From contig NZ_MUKU01000029.1 of NCBI RefSeq assembly GCF_002081825.1, positions 1 through 61,854 on the forward strand: a stretch of DNA of 61,854 bases, written 5' to 3'. Under the pieces are notes generated by a model, which worked only from the letters and a program-made list of their open reading frames with translations, had not been told where the DNA came from and did not search any database. Position numbers and translations under genes: made by a program. The DNA is from Chromobacterium haemolyticum (GTDB lineage: Bacteria > Pseudomonadota > Gammaproteobacteria > Burkholderiales > Chromobacteriaceae). Positions 34,755-42,005 of the stretch are shown here, piece after piece; position 1 is the stretch's first letter, and every line of letters starts with the position of its first letter.

Positions 34755-34990
34755 AACTGCTCCAGGTCAATGCTTCACCGCCCCGTAAAATCAACTACTC
34801 ATCAGATAAGGCTCTATACCTGTCAAAATGCACTGATGTCTTACCGCAGCTTAAAACTGCGTATTCGCTCATATGATTTTCTGAGGCGACAAGGCGGGAA
34901 TATATGAGAAGACGGCCAGATGCTTCCTGTCACACCACATTCCACATCCAGCCGTTAATTATTTAATCAGCCGATTAAATAAGCTTGAGC
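34755..34990 (-). other. A/T-rich gap where a tail-assembly chaperone is expected
   Basis: In Mu the tail assembly chaperone gene (gp41) lies here. On the minus strand I find only a 25-codon frame and no start with a ribosome site giving a plausible chaperone. A hairpin tttaatc/gattaaa lies near 34962-34979, close to the end of the tube gene, and may attenuate transcription into the tape measure. Confidence 0.6.
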
Positions 34991-35365
34991 TCACTCCTGA
35001 ACCTTACGCAGCGACAGTAGCTTGATATCGCGGCGCGATTCGCTTTCCACGCCGTATTTCTCGCCCACTTCCAGCGTGAAGCAGTCCAGGTAGCTAGTGC
35101 GCTTGCCGCCCGGCGCCACCGGGAATTCGGTGAGCTTGGCGCCTTCGATCGCTTCCCAGTCCAGCTCGCCGGACAGCGGGATGGAGACGGTGACGGACAG
35201 CTCGTATTCCGAGATGCCACGCGCGAAGCCGCGGGCGCGGCCGCTGCTGTTCATGGTTTTCACCAGCTTGCGGCCGGTCTTGCTGCTGACGTTCAGATCG
35301 ATGACGTCGATTTCCTGGCCGTTGACTTCCATTACGATCGAACCTGCGTATTCTTTCAAAGCCAT
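34991..35365 (-). CDS. Tail tube protein, Mu gpM-like
   Basis: A 124-residue tube protein. MALKEYAGSIVMEVNGQEIDVIDLNVSSKTGRKLVKTMNSSGRARGFARGISEYELSVTVSIPL is typical of Mu gpM-type tubes. It polymerises into the inner tube. It is short of any decoration domain. It lies directly downstream of the sheath gene, as in all contractile systems. Confidence 0.93.
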   Translation of the reverse strand: MALKEYAGSIVMEVNGQEIDVIDLNVSSKTGRKLVKTMNSSGRARGFARGISEYELSVTVSIPLSGELDWEAIEGAKLTEFPVAPGGKRTSYLDCFTLEVGEKYGVESESRRDIKLLSLRKVQE

Positions 35366-35518
35366 GTGAATGTCCTTTTCGGTTTCATGTGGACGGCCCT
35401 GCCGATTTGGCGGCGGGCCGCCGGGTCAAGCGTTAACGGGGAAAACTAGGCCCGCTCGGGTAAGCACGCAGGGGCAAGACGGCGCGCCGCGGCACCCCGC
35501 GTGTTTACCCAGCGCCGC

Positions 35519-36940
35519 TTACAGCAGCAGATCGATGCGGCCGGCGAACACATGCAGGCCGTTGACCACGTCCACCGGGATCTTGGCGTCCAGACGATTC
35601 ACGTCTTGCGCGTCGCGCTCGACGATCAGGCCGTCCTTGTTGGCCTCCACCGCCTCGATGATTTCCAGCTCTTCCAGCTTGTAGAGCACGTCCAGCAGCT
35701 CGGAGCGGACCTTGGACGGGGTGCGATCGGACAGCTTTTCGCGCGGGAAGCGCAGCGCCACGCGCTCGCGGCAGGCGCGGCGCACGTAGTCCAGGGTGCG
35801 GATGGTGGTCAGATCCAGCAGCGACACGTCGTCCACGCCCTGCGCGTCCTTGGTGTAGGTGCTGATGGAGCGCACGATCTGCACGCGTTCGCCCGGGCCC
35901 ACTTCCAGCGGGGTCACGCCGTTGTAGAGGGCGTTTTCCTGCTCGGTGCGGCTGGTGCGGGCGGCCAGTTCCACCACGTCCAGGCCTTTGAGCTCCAGGG
36001 TGTTGAGCGGACGGGCCGGATCTTCCTCGCTGGCGATCACCGCGGCGTAAGCGGCGGCCAGTTCGCCCGGCAGTTTGGCGGAGCCGCGATACCAGGCGGC
36101 GCTGACGCGGCCGCTGGCCAGTTTGGAGGCGACGGCGCTGACTTCCGACAGCGCGCCGACGGCGCCGACCACGCCAATGGCGCCGCGTTGCTCCATCGGA
36201 CCGGACACGAAGTCCAGATGGGTGCGCAGCGCGGTGAAGGCGGTGTCGTTGTTGAAGGGATTGACCACGATGTGGTGGCCGCCGCTGACCACGGCCGCCA
36301 GCGCCGGAGCGATGTCCGGATCGGCGGCGCCGCCCTTCATCGCGCCCACGGTGATGCCGAGGCCGGCGATCTGTTCCTGCGCTTTCAAGGCGACGGCGTT
36401 GCCGGCCGCGCCCTTGTGGCGAGCGGTCAGGGTCAGCACTTCCTTGGCCGCGGCGGCGGTCACCGGCAGATCCGCCAGCTTGTCGACGGCGGCCTTGGCG
36501 GCGGCGGCGATCTTGGCGGCGTCGTCGCCTGCGGCCACGGCCACGTCGATGCGGCGGCCGCCGATGAACAGGCTGGCCACACCGGCGCCGGTGGCCGGGC
36601 CGGTGAAGGTGAAGGTGCCGACGGCGGCGGAGGCGCTGTCCGCGTCGTCAACCGCGATCACGCTGAGTTGCAGATAGGGGTTGGCGTTGATGGCGGCGCG
36701 GGCCAGCAGATGGGCGTAGGAGCCGCGGCCGAAAGCCTGGGCGGCCTGCTCGTCGCTGAACACGTCCAGCGCGGCCAGAGCCGGTTGAGCGGCGTCGGCG
36801 AAACGCTGGCCGATCACCAGCACGCGTTGCGGATTGCCCGGCAGGGTGCGCACCGCCAGCTTGGTGTTGAACTCGAAGTATTTTCCCGGCTTGCGGATGG
36901 ACGCCGGAATCTGGTCGAAGCTGATGTTGGGGCTGGCCAT
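35519..36940 (-). CDS. Contractile tail sheath, Mu gpL-like
   Basis: A 473-residue sheath protein. The N-terminus (MASPNISFDQIPASIRKPGKYFEFNTKLAVRTLPGNPQRVLVIGQ) and the C-terminal core (VVELAARTSRTEQENALYNGVTPLEVGPGERVQIVRSISTYTKDAQGVDDVSLLDLTTIRTLDYVRRACRERV) are those of Mu-type sheaths. Contraction of this sheath drives the tube through the target envelope. It is the strongest evidence that the particle is contractile (R-type). Confidence 0.96.
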   Translation of the reverse strand: MASPNISFDQIPASIRKPGKYFEFNTKLAVRTLPGNPQRVLVIGQRFADAAQPALAALDVFSDEQAAQAFGRGSYAHLLARAAINANPYLQLSVIAVDDADSASAAVGTFTFTGPATGAGVASLFIGGRRIDVAVAAGDDAAKIAAAAKAAVDKLADLPVTAAAAKEVLTLTARHKGAAGNAVALKAQEQIAGLGITVGAMKGGAADPDIAPALAAVVSGGHHIVVNPFNNDTAFTALRTHLDFVSGPMEQRGAIGVVGAVGALSEVSAVASKLASGRVSAAWYRGSAKLPGELAAAYAAVIASEEDPARPLNTLELKGLDVVELAARTSRTEQENALYNGVTPLEVGPGERVQIVRSISTYTKDAQGVDDVSLLDLTTIRTLDYVRRACRERVALRFPREKLSDRTPSKVRSELLDVLYKLEELEIIEAVEANKDGLIVERDAQDVNRLDAKIPVDVVNGLHVFAGRIDLLL

Positions 36941-37015
36941 AGAGTATGGGCTCCTGATTGATGCGGTTGGGAGAAAGTCGCCGCGCCGGACGGCGCGACG
37001 GGATGCTGCGAAAAA

Positions 37016-37714
37016 TCAAATAACGGGCGGCTTGGGCTGCAGCACGACATCCTGGGCTTTGACACCCGTTTTGCCGTCCAGGCTGTAGTCCAGCCGGGTG
37101 CTGCGCCATTCGACGGCGGAGCCTTCCAGCCGGCCGCCGAAGCGGGCGAACAGCTGGTCCGGATCCGTCTCGCCTTGCGGCGACGGCCAGTGGCCGTTGT
37201 CCAGCGCCTCGTCCAGCCAGTGGGTAGCGAAATCGCAAGCCACCAGACTCCAAGGCTCGCCGTCCCGCTGCGCCTGAGCCAGCGGTCGCACTTGCTCGGG
37301 AATCAGCGGCGACACCGCCAGGCCGAAATCCTGGGCCGCCAGCAAGCGACGCACCGCGTAAACCAGCTGCCAGACGCCGGCGCCGGCGTAGCCGCGATCC
37401 GCCTGCAGGCGGTCGCCGACGATGACGGTGAAGCGGGCCTGCGCCTTGTAGCGCTGGCGTTGGCTGGCCGAAGGCTGGCAGGCGATAACGCCGCCGGCCA
37501 CGGTCCACAAGGCCGGCAAGCGCGCCAGCGCCTGCGGATTCAGACCCGGGCTGCCCGCAGCCGGCGTCAGCCGGCTTTGGTAACGGCCTTGCGCCAGATC
37601 CAGCCCGCAGAGGCCGGTTTCGTCCAAATCGGCCGCCACTTCGCGCACCATGCGGCCCAGGCCTTGGCGCAGGCGGTCGGCGATGGCGTCTTGCAGTTGG
37701 ATCAGCTGGGACAT
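37016..37714 (-). CDS. Mu gpK/gp37-like tail protein (DUF1834 type)
   Basis: A 232-residue protein (MSQLIQLQDAIADRLRQGLGRMVREVAADLDETGLCGLDLAQGRYQSRLTP...). Layout and place directly upstream of the sheath match Mu gp37, a tail-completion/terminator protein. In a headless particle it would cap the upper end of the tail. It is the first tail gene after the region where head genes are missing. Confidence 0.75.
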   Translation of the reverse strand: MSQLIQLQDAIADRLRQGLGRMVREVAADLDETGLCGLDLAQGRYQSRLTPAAGSPGLNPQALARLPALWTVAGGVIACQPSASQRQRYKAQARFTVIVGDRLQADRGYAGAGVWQLVYAVRRLLAAQDFGLAVSPLIPEQVRPLAQAQRDGEPWSLVACDFATHWLDEALDNGHWPSPQGETDPDQLFARFGGRLEGSAVEWRSTRLDYSLDGKTGVKAQDVVLQPKPPVI

Positions 37715-37829
37715 GATTTCCTCAATGATTCAGCGGTTTATCGATACGGCTATTGTCTCGCGCCCGCGGTTTTGGGCTTAGCTGAGCGATGTCAGTGGGG
37801 CTTGCGGCCGCGGGCGCGGCCGAGGTGGA

Positions 37830-38474
37830 TCAAGCCTTGATGCAGGCCAGCAGGGCGAGGTTGCGAGGACGCGCTGCGCCGATCGAACTGACGTAGTTGC
37901 TCAGCGCGCCCTTGACGCCTGTCACATAGTGCATTTCCAGGCCTGGGTAGCCCGCCAGATCAGGAACATCTGCCCCGAAGGCGGCGGTGCCGGCGGCAGC
38001 TTGCCCTGTGCCTACATTGGTGCTGATGTTGTAGAGCTCGTTGTCGCTGAAATATTCGTTAGCGGCGACCAACGTGCCCTTCTGCGCGCTGCCACTCTTG
38101 CGCGCCGGGTCCACGCCGCGGCCGTCGTCCCAGCCACGGATGAATTCGCCGCGCAGGTCAGGGACATTGAACATGGCTTCGTCGCTGTTCTTCGCATCGC
38201 GGAAGCTGTCGCCGATCACGCTGAACAAGGCGGGATACGCGCTTTTGGCATAGGCCTTGCCATCTGCCTTCAACCAGCCTTCCGGGGCTTTCTCCGCGGC
38301 AAAATGCATGACAGCGCCGCTGGGCACGCCTTGTCCCTTGCCTGCCTCTTGGCCGCAACAAGTCGCGTTCATCTGGAACTGCGCGCCCTTGCCATCCGCA
38401 GCCATTGCAGCGTCTTCATGGCCAATTAAATTGAACTGCAGCTGCGGCTTGATACAGATCGTCGTTTGCGACAT
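37830..38474 (-). CDS. Phage tail collar-domain protein at the lost head-gene site
   Basis: A 214-residue protein starting MSQTTICIKPQLQFNLIGHEDAAMAADGKGAQFQMNATCCGQ. A collar domain follows (VPSGAVMHFAAEKAPEGWLKADGKAYAKSAYPALFSVIGDSF, NVPDLRGEFIRGWDDGRGVDP) and the fibre-like end is ARPRNLALLACIKA. It lacks the ~90-residue anchor of fibres 1-4. It sits between the lysis genes and gpK, where Mu has terminase, portal and capsid genes. It may be a second receptor-binding element or a decoration protein; its origin is unclear. Confidence 0.8.
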   Translation of the reverse strand: MSQTTICIKPQLQFNLIGHEDAAMAADGKGAQFQMNATCCGQEAGKGQGVPSGAVMHFAAEKAPEGWLKADGKAYAKSAYPALFSVIGDSFRDAKNSDEAMFNVPDLRGEFIRGWDDGRGVDPARKSGSAQKGTLVAANEYFSDNELYNISTNVGTGQAAAGTAAFGADVPDLAGYPGLEMHYVTGVKGALSNYVSSIGAARPRNLALLACIKA

Positions 38475-38555
38475 CTGGATTCCTTTCACTAGGTTTGAGA
38501 GGGGGGAAATTCGACGCCGCGCCGGAGGCGGGCGGATGAAACGGCGTGCCGCCGC

Positions 38556-38771
38556 TCAGTGGAGCAAGCGCTTGAGGAACTCGCCCAGCAACGTCACCGC
38601 CAGCGCGGACAAAGCGCCGGACATGGCGCCGCTGCGCGCGGCCTGGACTTCGACGTCGCGCAGGCGGCCGTCCAGTTCTTCCAGTTTCTTGTCTTGTTTA
38701 GCGAGGTGCGCCACGATCATGTCCAGCTTGCCTTCTATGCGGCCCAGGGCCATCAGATTGTCATGTTCCAC
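38556..38771 (-). CDS. Small coiled-coil membrane-associated protein
   Basis: A 71-residue protein with GTG start at 38771 and a ggcgg site upstream (VEHDNLMALGRIEGKLDMIVAHLAKQDKKLEELDGRLRDVEVQ...). The first half is a coiled coil; the last 25 residues (SGALSALAVTLLGEFLKRLLH) are hydrophobic or amphipathic. The layout resembles XhlA/Mu gp26-type proteins next to lysis genes. A parS-like site overlaps its start codon. Confidence 0.6.
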   Translation of the reverse strand: MEHDNLMALGRIEGKLDMIVAHLAKQDKKLEELDGRLRDVEVQAARSGAMSGALSALAVTLLGEFLKRLLH

Positions 38772-38778
38772 GTGAAAC
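38765..38778. other. parS-like ParB-binding site (13/14)
   Basis: GTTCCACGTGAAAC, one mismatch from the parS core, overlapping the GTG start of the small coiled-coil gene inside the tail cluster. Confidence 0.7.
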
Positions 38779-38785
38779 CCGCCTT

Positions 38786-38983
38786 TCAGCCTTCGGCCAG
38801 TTGTTGGCAAATCACGCAACGGGTGCAGCTGGGCATGATCGCCCGTCGCGCGGACGAGATGGGGTCGCCGCAATCCTCGCAGTGGCTGTAGCCGGCCTGG
38901 CCGAACTGTTGGTAATGACGGGCAATCGCTTGCTCGCGGAACTCGGTCTCCAGCTCGCTGGCCCGATCGAAAAAGTCGCTCAT
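38786..38983 (-). CDS. TraR/DksA-type C4 zinc-finger protein
   Basis: A 65-residue phage-type TraR relative: MSDFFDRASELETEFREQAIARHYQQF followed by HCEDCGDPISSARRAIMPSCTRCVICQ, a complete C4 zinc finger. TraR-like proteins bind RNA polymerase in the secondary channel and alter promoter choice without ppGpp. Its start overlaps the Rz stop (ATGA). It is common in Mu-like phages near the lysis genes. Confidence 0.88.
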   Translation of the reverse strand: MSDFFDRASELETEFREQAIARHYQQFGQAGYSHCEDCGDPISSARRAIMPSCTRCVICQQLAEG

Positions 38984-39558
38984 GGTTGTGGTCCTTCGGA
39001 AGTAAACAGCCCGCCGAGCGCCGTCAGCCTTTGTTCCAGCTGCTGGCACCAGGCGCCGTAATCAGCGGCGTGAGCCAGGAGGTCTGCTGCCGGTAGCCCG
39101 GCGCCGGCGGAGGCGGCTTGATGGGGATTTGCAATAGATACGGAGTCGGTTGCGGGCACTGCGGCGGCGGAGTAGCCGAGGACTTGCCGGTAGAGGCGCA
39201 GGCTGTCAGGGCCAAGGCCGCCATAGCGGCCGCCATCCTGTTGCACGACATATTCGATCCTTTGTTTCTGGTCTCGCAGCCGCTGCTGCAGATCCTGTTG
39301 CTGACTTAACAAGCGCGCCTCCTGCCGGCCCAGCAGTTCGCGCAGACGTTGCTGCTGCTGCAAGGCCGCCTGCAGTTGCAATTGGGCGCGCTCCGCCTCG
39401 GCGGCCTGACGGCCTTGATCCGCCGCCCGCTGTTCGGCCAAGCGCGCGCGCCAACTCTCCGCGCCGTGGCGCAGTCCCAGCGGATAGGCCAGACACGCCG
39501 CCAACAAGGGCGGCAGCAGCCAGCCCCCCAACTTCAGCCACGAGGGCACCGGGCCCAT
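38980..39558 (-). CDS. Rz-like inner-membrane spanin (i-spanin)
   Basis: A 192-residue protein with one N-terminal membrane segment (MGPVPSWLKLGGWLLPPLLAACLAYPLG) and a long Gln-rich coiled coil (QAAEAERAQLQLQAALQQQQRLRELLGRQEARLLSQQQ). It spans the periplasm and, with Rz1, fuses the two membranes in the last step of lysis. It overlaps the holin-like gene (ATGA). A second gene is nested in another frame inside it. Confidence 0.82.
   Translation of the reverse strand: MGPVPSWLKLGGWLLPPLLAACLAYPLGLRHGAESWRARLAEQRAADQGRQAAEAERAQLQLQAALQQQQRLRELLGRQEARLLSQQQDLQQRLRDQKQRIEYVVQQDGGRYGGLGPDSLRLYRQVLGYSAAAVPATDSVSIANPHQAASAGAGLPAADLLAHAADYGAWCQQLEQRLTALGGLFTSEGPQP
39024..39251 (-). CDS. Rz1-like outer-membrane lipoprotein, nested in Rz
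   Basis: A 75-residue frame wholly inside the Rz gene. It starts MSCNRMAAAMAALALTACASTGK, a lipoprotein signal with lipobox LTAC, followed by a Pro-rich stretch (TPPPQCPQPTPYLLQIPIKPPPPAPG). Nested Rz1 with Pro-rich mature chain is the classic spanin arrangement. Together with Rz it shows the lysis cassette is intact. Confidence 0.82.
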   Translation of the reverse strand: MSCNRMAAAMAALALTACASTGKSSATPPPQCPQPTPYLLQIPIKPPPPAPGYRQQTSWLTPLITAPGASSWNKG

Positions 39559-39782
39559 CAGCGGCCGCCTCGATCTCGCCAGGCGGCGATCAGACGCAAG
39601 CCCGCGGAGTAGCCGCCGACAATGCCGAGATAAATCAGCCAGATATCCGCGCCCAAGGTGCCGCGCAGTCCCTCCACCACAAACAAGAGCGTGGCCGCCG
39701 CGCAGGCGATGTTCGCCCACAGCCGGGAATGGCTCAGCCGGCTGCCACCGGGCCGGGTCAGCAAATCGGACAGACGCATCAT
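39558..39782 (-). CDS. Holin-like membrane protein
   Basis: A 74-residue protein with two hydrophobic segments (about residues 23-42 and 47-64) and a basic C-terminus (RLIAAWRDRGGR). It lies between endolysin and Rz with ATGA overlaps on both sides, the usual place of a holin. No named family was recognised; the call rests on size, topology and context. Confidence 0.7.
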   Translation of the reverse strand: MMRLSDLLTRPGGSRLSHSRLWANIACAAATLLFVVEGLRGTLGADIWLIYLGIVGGYSAGLRLIAAWRDRGGR

Positions 39783-40201
39783 TTCTTCTCCTTGTCGAGG
39801 CTGGTCGAATTCAACTCAAAGTGGGGAAACTCGCGGAACGGCGCGTCCGGTCGTCCATACCAGTTCAGGCCCAACGCGGCGCCGATCTCGCCCATCACCT
39901 GCCAGTGCGGGTGGTGGGCGTCCCAGACCGGCTTGCCGCCGATCAGCGGCACCACGTCGAAAGCTCGCGCCGCTGGACTGCCGTGCAACATGACGTTGTG
40001 CGCGGACTGCCCCGCGCGGGCGTTGGTCACCTTCGGCCCAGGCCGGGAACGGCCCTGCGCGTACAAGGCGTCCTGTTCCGCGCCGGAACGCCAGGTGCAG
40101 GTGATCAAGGCCTCCACGCCGGCGTCGCGGCAGCGCCGCACAAACGCCTCAGCCAGGGGTTGCAACTGCGGGTGCAGGTCGGAAATAGCTCTGCTGGCCA
40201 T
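39779..40201 (-). CDS. Endolysin, M15-type L-alanyl-D-glutamate peptidase
   Basis: A 140-residue peptidoglycan hydrolase. The start is MASRAISDLHPQLQPLAEAFVRRC. The zinc motifs are SAHNVMLHGSPAARAFDVVP (His and Asp) and FPHFEL (His), with CTWRSGAEQDALYAQGR in front, as in VanY/endolysin M15 enzymes. It has no signal peptide, so it depends on the holin-like protein. It heads the lysis cassette. Confidence 0.9.
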   Translation of the reverse strand: MASRAISDLHPQLQPLAEAFVRRCRDAGVEALITCTWRSGAEQDALYAQGRSRPGPKVTNARAGQSAHNVMLHGSPAARAFDVVPLIGGKPVWDAHHPHWQVMGEIGAALGLNWYGRPDAPFREFPHFELNSTSLDKEKK

Positions 40202-40338
40202 GAAGACTCCTTGTTGTTGACTAAACGTGGCACATCGGCCGGCCGTCATGCGCGGCGCGCGCAGCCCTGCCAGGCACGGACGGAACCGACTAGAAACAAA
40301 CAGGAGAAATCGGAAGAGAGGGGAAGCGGCGTATAGCC

Positions 40339-40752
40339 TTAATGCAGATCTTGACTAGGCGTTTTCAGCACGCGCCACACCATGCGGTCGCTCAGTTGGA
40401 AACGGATAGCCAGCACGCTGACCGCCTCGTTGGCGCCCAGGCCTTGCTCCAACAGTTGATCGAAGTCGTTCAACAACTGCTGATTGCGCGCCAGGCGCAA
40501 AGCCTGACTGCAGCGCGGCACATACAGGATGTCGCCGCCAAAGTGATACGTCAGGCTGGCGGCGGCGTCTTCGCCTATCACTTCCACTAAGGCGGCGAAG
40601 CGCAACTGGCCCGCCTTGCTTTGGTTTTTGGAAATGGGCAAGGTGGTGCCGCCCAAGGCCTGCACCAGTTGCAAGGTGCGCGGCAAGCCGATCAGCTCAG
40701 CCACCAGGCGCATGGTTTCGGGCAGGGCCGGGGCGATATTGGCTACGGTCAT
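40339..40752 (-). CDS. Mor-family transcription activator
   Basis: A 137-residue activator of the Mu Mor/C family. The N-terminal dimerisation part (LPETMRLVAELIGLPRTLQLVQALGGTTLPISK) and the C-terminal helix-turn-helix (LNDFDQLLEQGLGANEAVSVLAIRFQLSDRMVWRVLK) match. Mor and C activate middle and late promoters that lack a -35 box. The start at MTVANIAPALPE has an aagga site. It is divergent from the S24 repressor with operator-like repeats in between, so it is probably the switch the repressor holds off. Confidence 0.85.
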   Translation of the reverse strand: MTVANIAPALPETMRLVAELIGLPRTLQLVQALGGTTLPISKNQSKAGQLRFAALVEVIGEDAAASLTYHFGGDILYVPRCSQALRLARNQQLLNDFDQLLEQGLGANEAVSVLAIRFQLSDRMVWRVLKTPSQDLH

Positions 40753-40791
40753 CGCGGAAATCTCCTTGAAATCACGGGACAAAGACGATAA

Positions 40792-40858
40792 GTTCTAAAT
40801 GAGTTATAATTAATCAAGATCAGGCACGCCACCTGCATTTAGAACTGCCGTTCTAAAC
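40792..40858. promoter_or_regulatory. Operator cluster GTTCTAAA/TTTAGAAC upstream of mor
   Basis: A perfect palindrome TTTAGAACTGCCGTTCTAAA lies at 40838-40857 (8-bp arms, 4-base spacer). A further half-site GTTCTAAAT is at 40792-40800. Between them is an A/T-rich stretch (ttataattaatc). The cluster covers the region where the minus-strand mor promoter should be, so it is a likely repressor-binding site. Confidence 0.65.
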
Positions 40859-41014
40859 ACGGGTAAGCCCATGAATTCTATTGAAATCGAGCACATCGGC
40901 AGGTACTTCGGAAGATACCTTGCTTGGGTTCGATTGATTTTGAACTTATCTCGAATTCATGAGTGCTATTTTAGTTCAAAACATAAAACTGATCAATTAG
41001 TACGATGTCACTAC

Positions 41015-41034
41015 CTGTCCTTTTGTACAGGACA
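41015..41034. promoter_or_regulatory. SOS-box-like / repressor operator upstream of S24 gene
   Basis: CTGTCCTTTTGTACAG at 41015-41030 fits the LexA consensus CTGT-N8-ACAG exactly. The same stretch also contains TGTCCT-N7-AGGACA (41016-41034), a different dyad. It lies about 50 bases before the repressor start. It could be bound by LexA, by the S24 repressor itself, or by both. Confidence 0.6.
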
Positions 41035-41081
41035 TTTGACCGGGCCGTGGCGCCGGCCTCGCACGCCAAATGGAGTTCTAC

Positions 41082-41801
41082 ATGGAAAAAAACTTGGAAC
41101 AGAGTGACTTCAAGCAGCGACTGGAACTGCTGATTGGGGCGGAGAAGCCCTACGCCTGGGCAACCCGCATTGGAATCAACAAAGGTTCGTTCACCAATAT
41201 GTGGTATCACGGCGGCGTGCCGCGCGCGGCCACCGCCAGCAAGATCGCGGAGGCTAGCGGCTGCAGGCTGGAATGGCTTTTGCACGGTAGCGGCCCGCAG
41301 TACGACGCGGCTCCTCCACCCGGCGCGTCCATCCGACTAGAACGAGATCCAGATTGTTTTGTACCCGACAACGTTCATGAAGAGTTCTGTTTTATCCCGC
41401 GCTATAACTTGAAGGCCTCAGCCGGCTTCGGTTCCAATGCCAGCGAAGAAGCACCAATGTTCTACATGGCCTTCCGAAAATACTGGATCAAGAACCACCT
41501 GAACGCCTCCGCCCGGGATCTGGCGGTGATCAGCGTCAAGGGCGACAGCATGAGCGGCGTGCTGGAGGATCGCGACACCATCCTGGTCAACACCGCCGAG
41601 CACTCCCCCGGCGAAGGGCTTTACGTGATCCGCATGGGCGAGGACATCTTCGTCAAGCAGCTGCAACGTTTGCCCGGCGGCGCGGTGCAGGTGCGCAGCG
41701 CCAATCCCTTGTACGAGACCTTCACCGTGGACCTGCAACGCAATACCGGCGAGTTCGAGGTCATCGGCCGCGTGGTCTGGTTTGGACGGCAGATCGGCTG
41801 A
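41082..41801 (+). CDS. LexA/CI-like S24 repressor of the tail cluster
   Basis: A 239-residue repressor. The N-terminal HTH is LELLIGAEKPYAWATRIGINKGSFTNMWYHGGVPRAATASKIAEASGCRLEWLL. The C-terminal S24 peptidase domain has the cleavage-site region ASAGFG, the catalytic Ser in VKGDSMSGVLEDRDTILVN and the Lys in DIFVKQLQ. Such proteins cut themselves when RecA is activated by DNA damage. The start at 41082 has ggag upstream. It is the only plus-strand gene of the cluster and faces away from mor, as PrtR faces PrtN in R-pyocins. Its TGA stop is the target copy of a MITE. Confidence 0.9.
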   Translation: MEKNLEQSDFKQRLELLIGAEKPYAWATRIGINKGSFTNMWYHGGVPRAATASKIAEASGCRLEWLLHGSGPQYDAAPPPGASIRLERDPDCFVPDNVHEEFCFIPRYNLKASAGFGSNASEEAPMFYMAFRKYWIKNHLNASARDLAVISVKGDSMSGVLEDRDTILVNTAEHSPGEGLYVIRMGEDIFVKQLQRLPGGAVQVRSANPLYETFTVDLQRNTGEFEVIGRVVWFGRQIG

Positions 41802-41947
41802 GAACCGGTTTGCGATCCGCTGTGCTTCGCGGAGCGCCACAGGGAGTGCATAGCTTCGAAACGCGCAAGCGCCGCGCGTGCATTCCGCTTTCTCAATTGT
41901 TTTCGCCTGGTCCCGCTCTTGTTCGCGAGAGCGCAAACAGGTTCTGA
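41799..41947 (+). mobile_element. 143-bp MITE-like element with TGA duplication, at a stop codon
   Basis: The element is 41802-41944, flanked by TGA at 41799-41801 and 41945-41947. The left TGA is the repressor stop codon. The ends are gaaccggtttgcgatc and the complement of gagcgcaaacaggttc. The interior shares cattccgctttctcaattgttttcgcctggtcccgctctt with the other copies. Confidence 0.88.
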
Positions 41948-42005
41948 GCCCGACCTTGCGGGTGTAAACTGCGGTTTTGCCGCACCGCATGAAACGGACA
42001 CCACC

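Noticed and set aside
34780-34880. 25-codon minus-strand frame between tube and tape measure
   Set aside because: Too short for a tail chaperone and without a ribosome site.
27770-37840. Many long plus-strand open frames opposite the tail genes
   Set aside because: They mirror minus-strand genes with recognisable phage proteins, have Arg/Ala/His/Gln-rich composition typical of antisense frames in GC-rich DNA, and lack ribosome sites.
40871-41107. Small plus-strand open frame upstream of the S24 repressor
   Set aside because: It has no convincing ribosome site, overlaps the operator region and the repressor start, and resembles no family.
20510-41801. Complete Mu-like prophage
   Set aside because: No capsid, portal, terminase, head protease, transposase A/B or integrase could be found on either strand; the head block is absent between the lysis genes and gpK.
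20510-41801. Type VI secretion or extracellular contractile injection (eCIS) cluster
   Set aside because: No ClpV/TssM/TssB-type genes, no eCIS AAA ATPase and no toxin cargo; the structural proteins are Mu-like and a lysis cassette is present.
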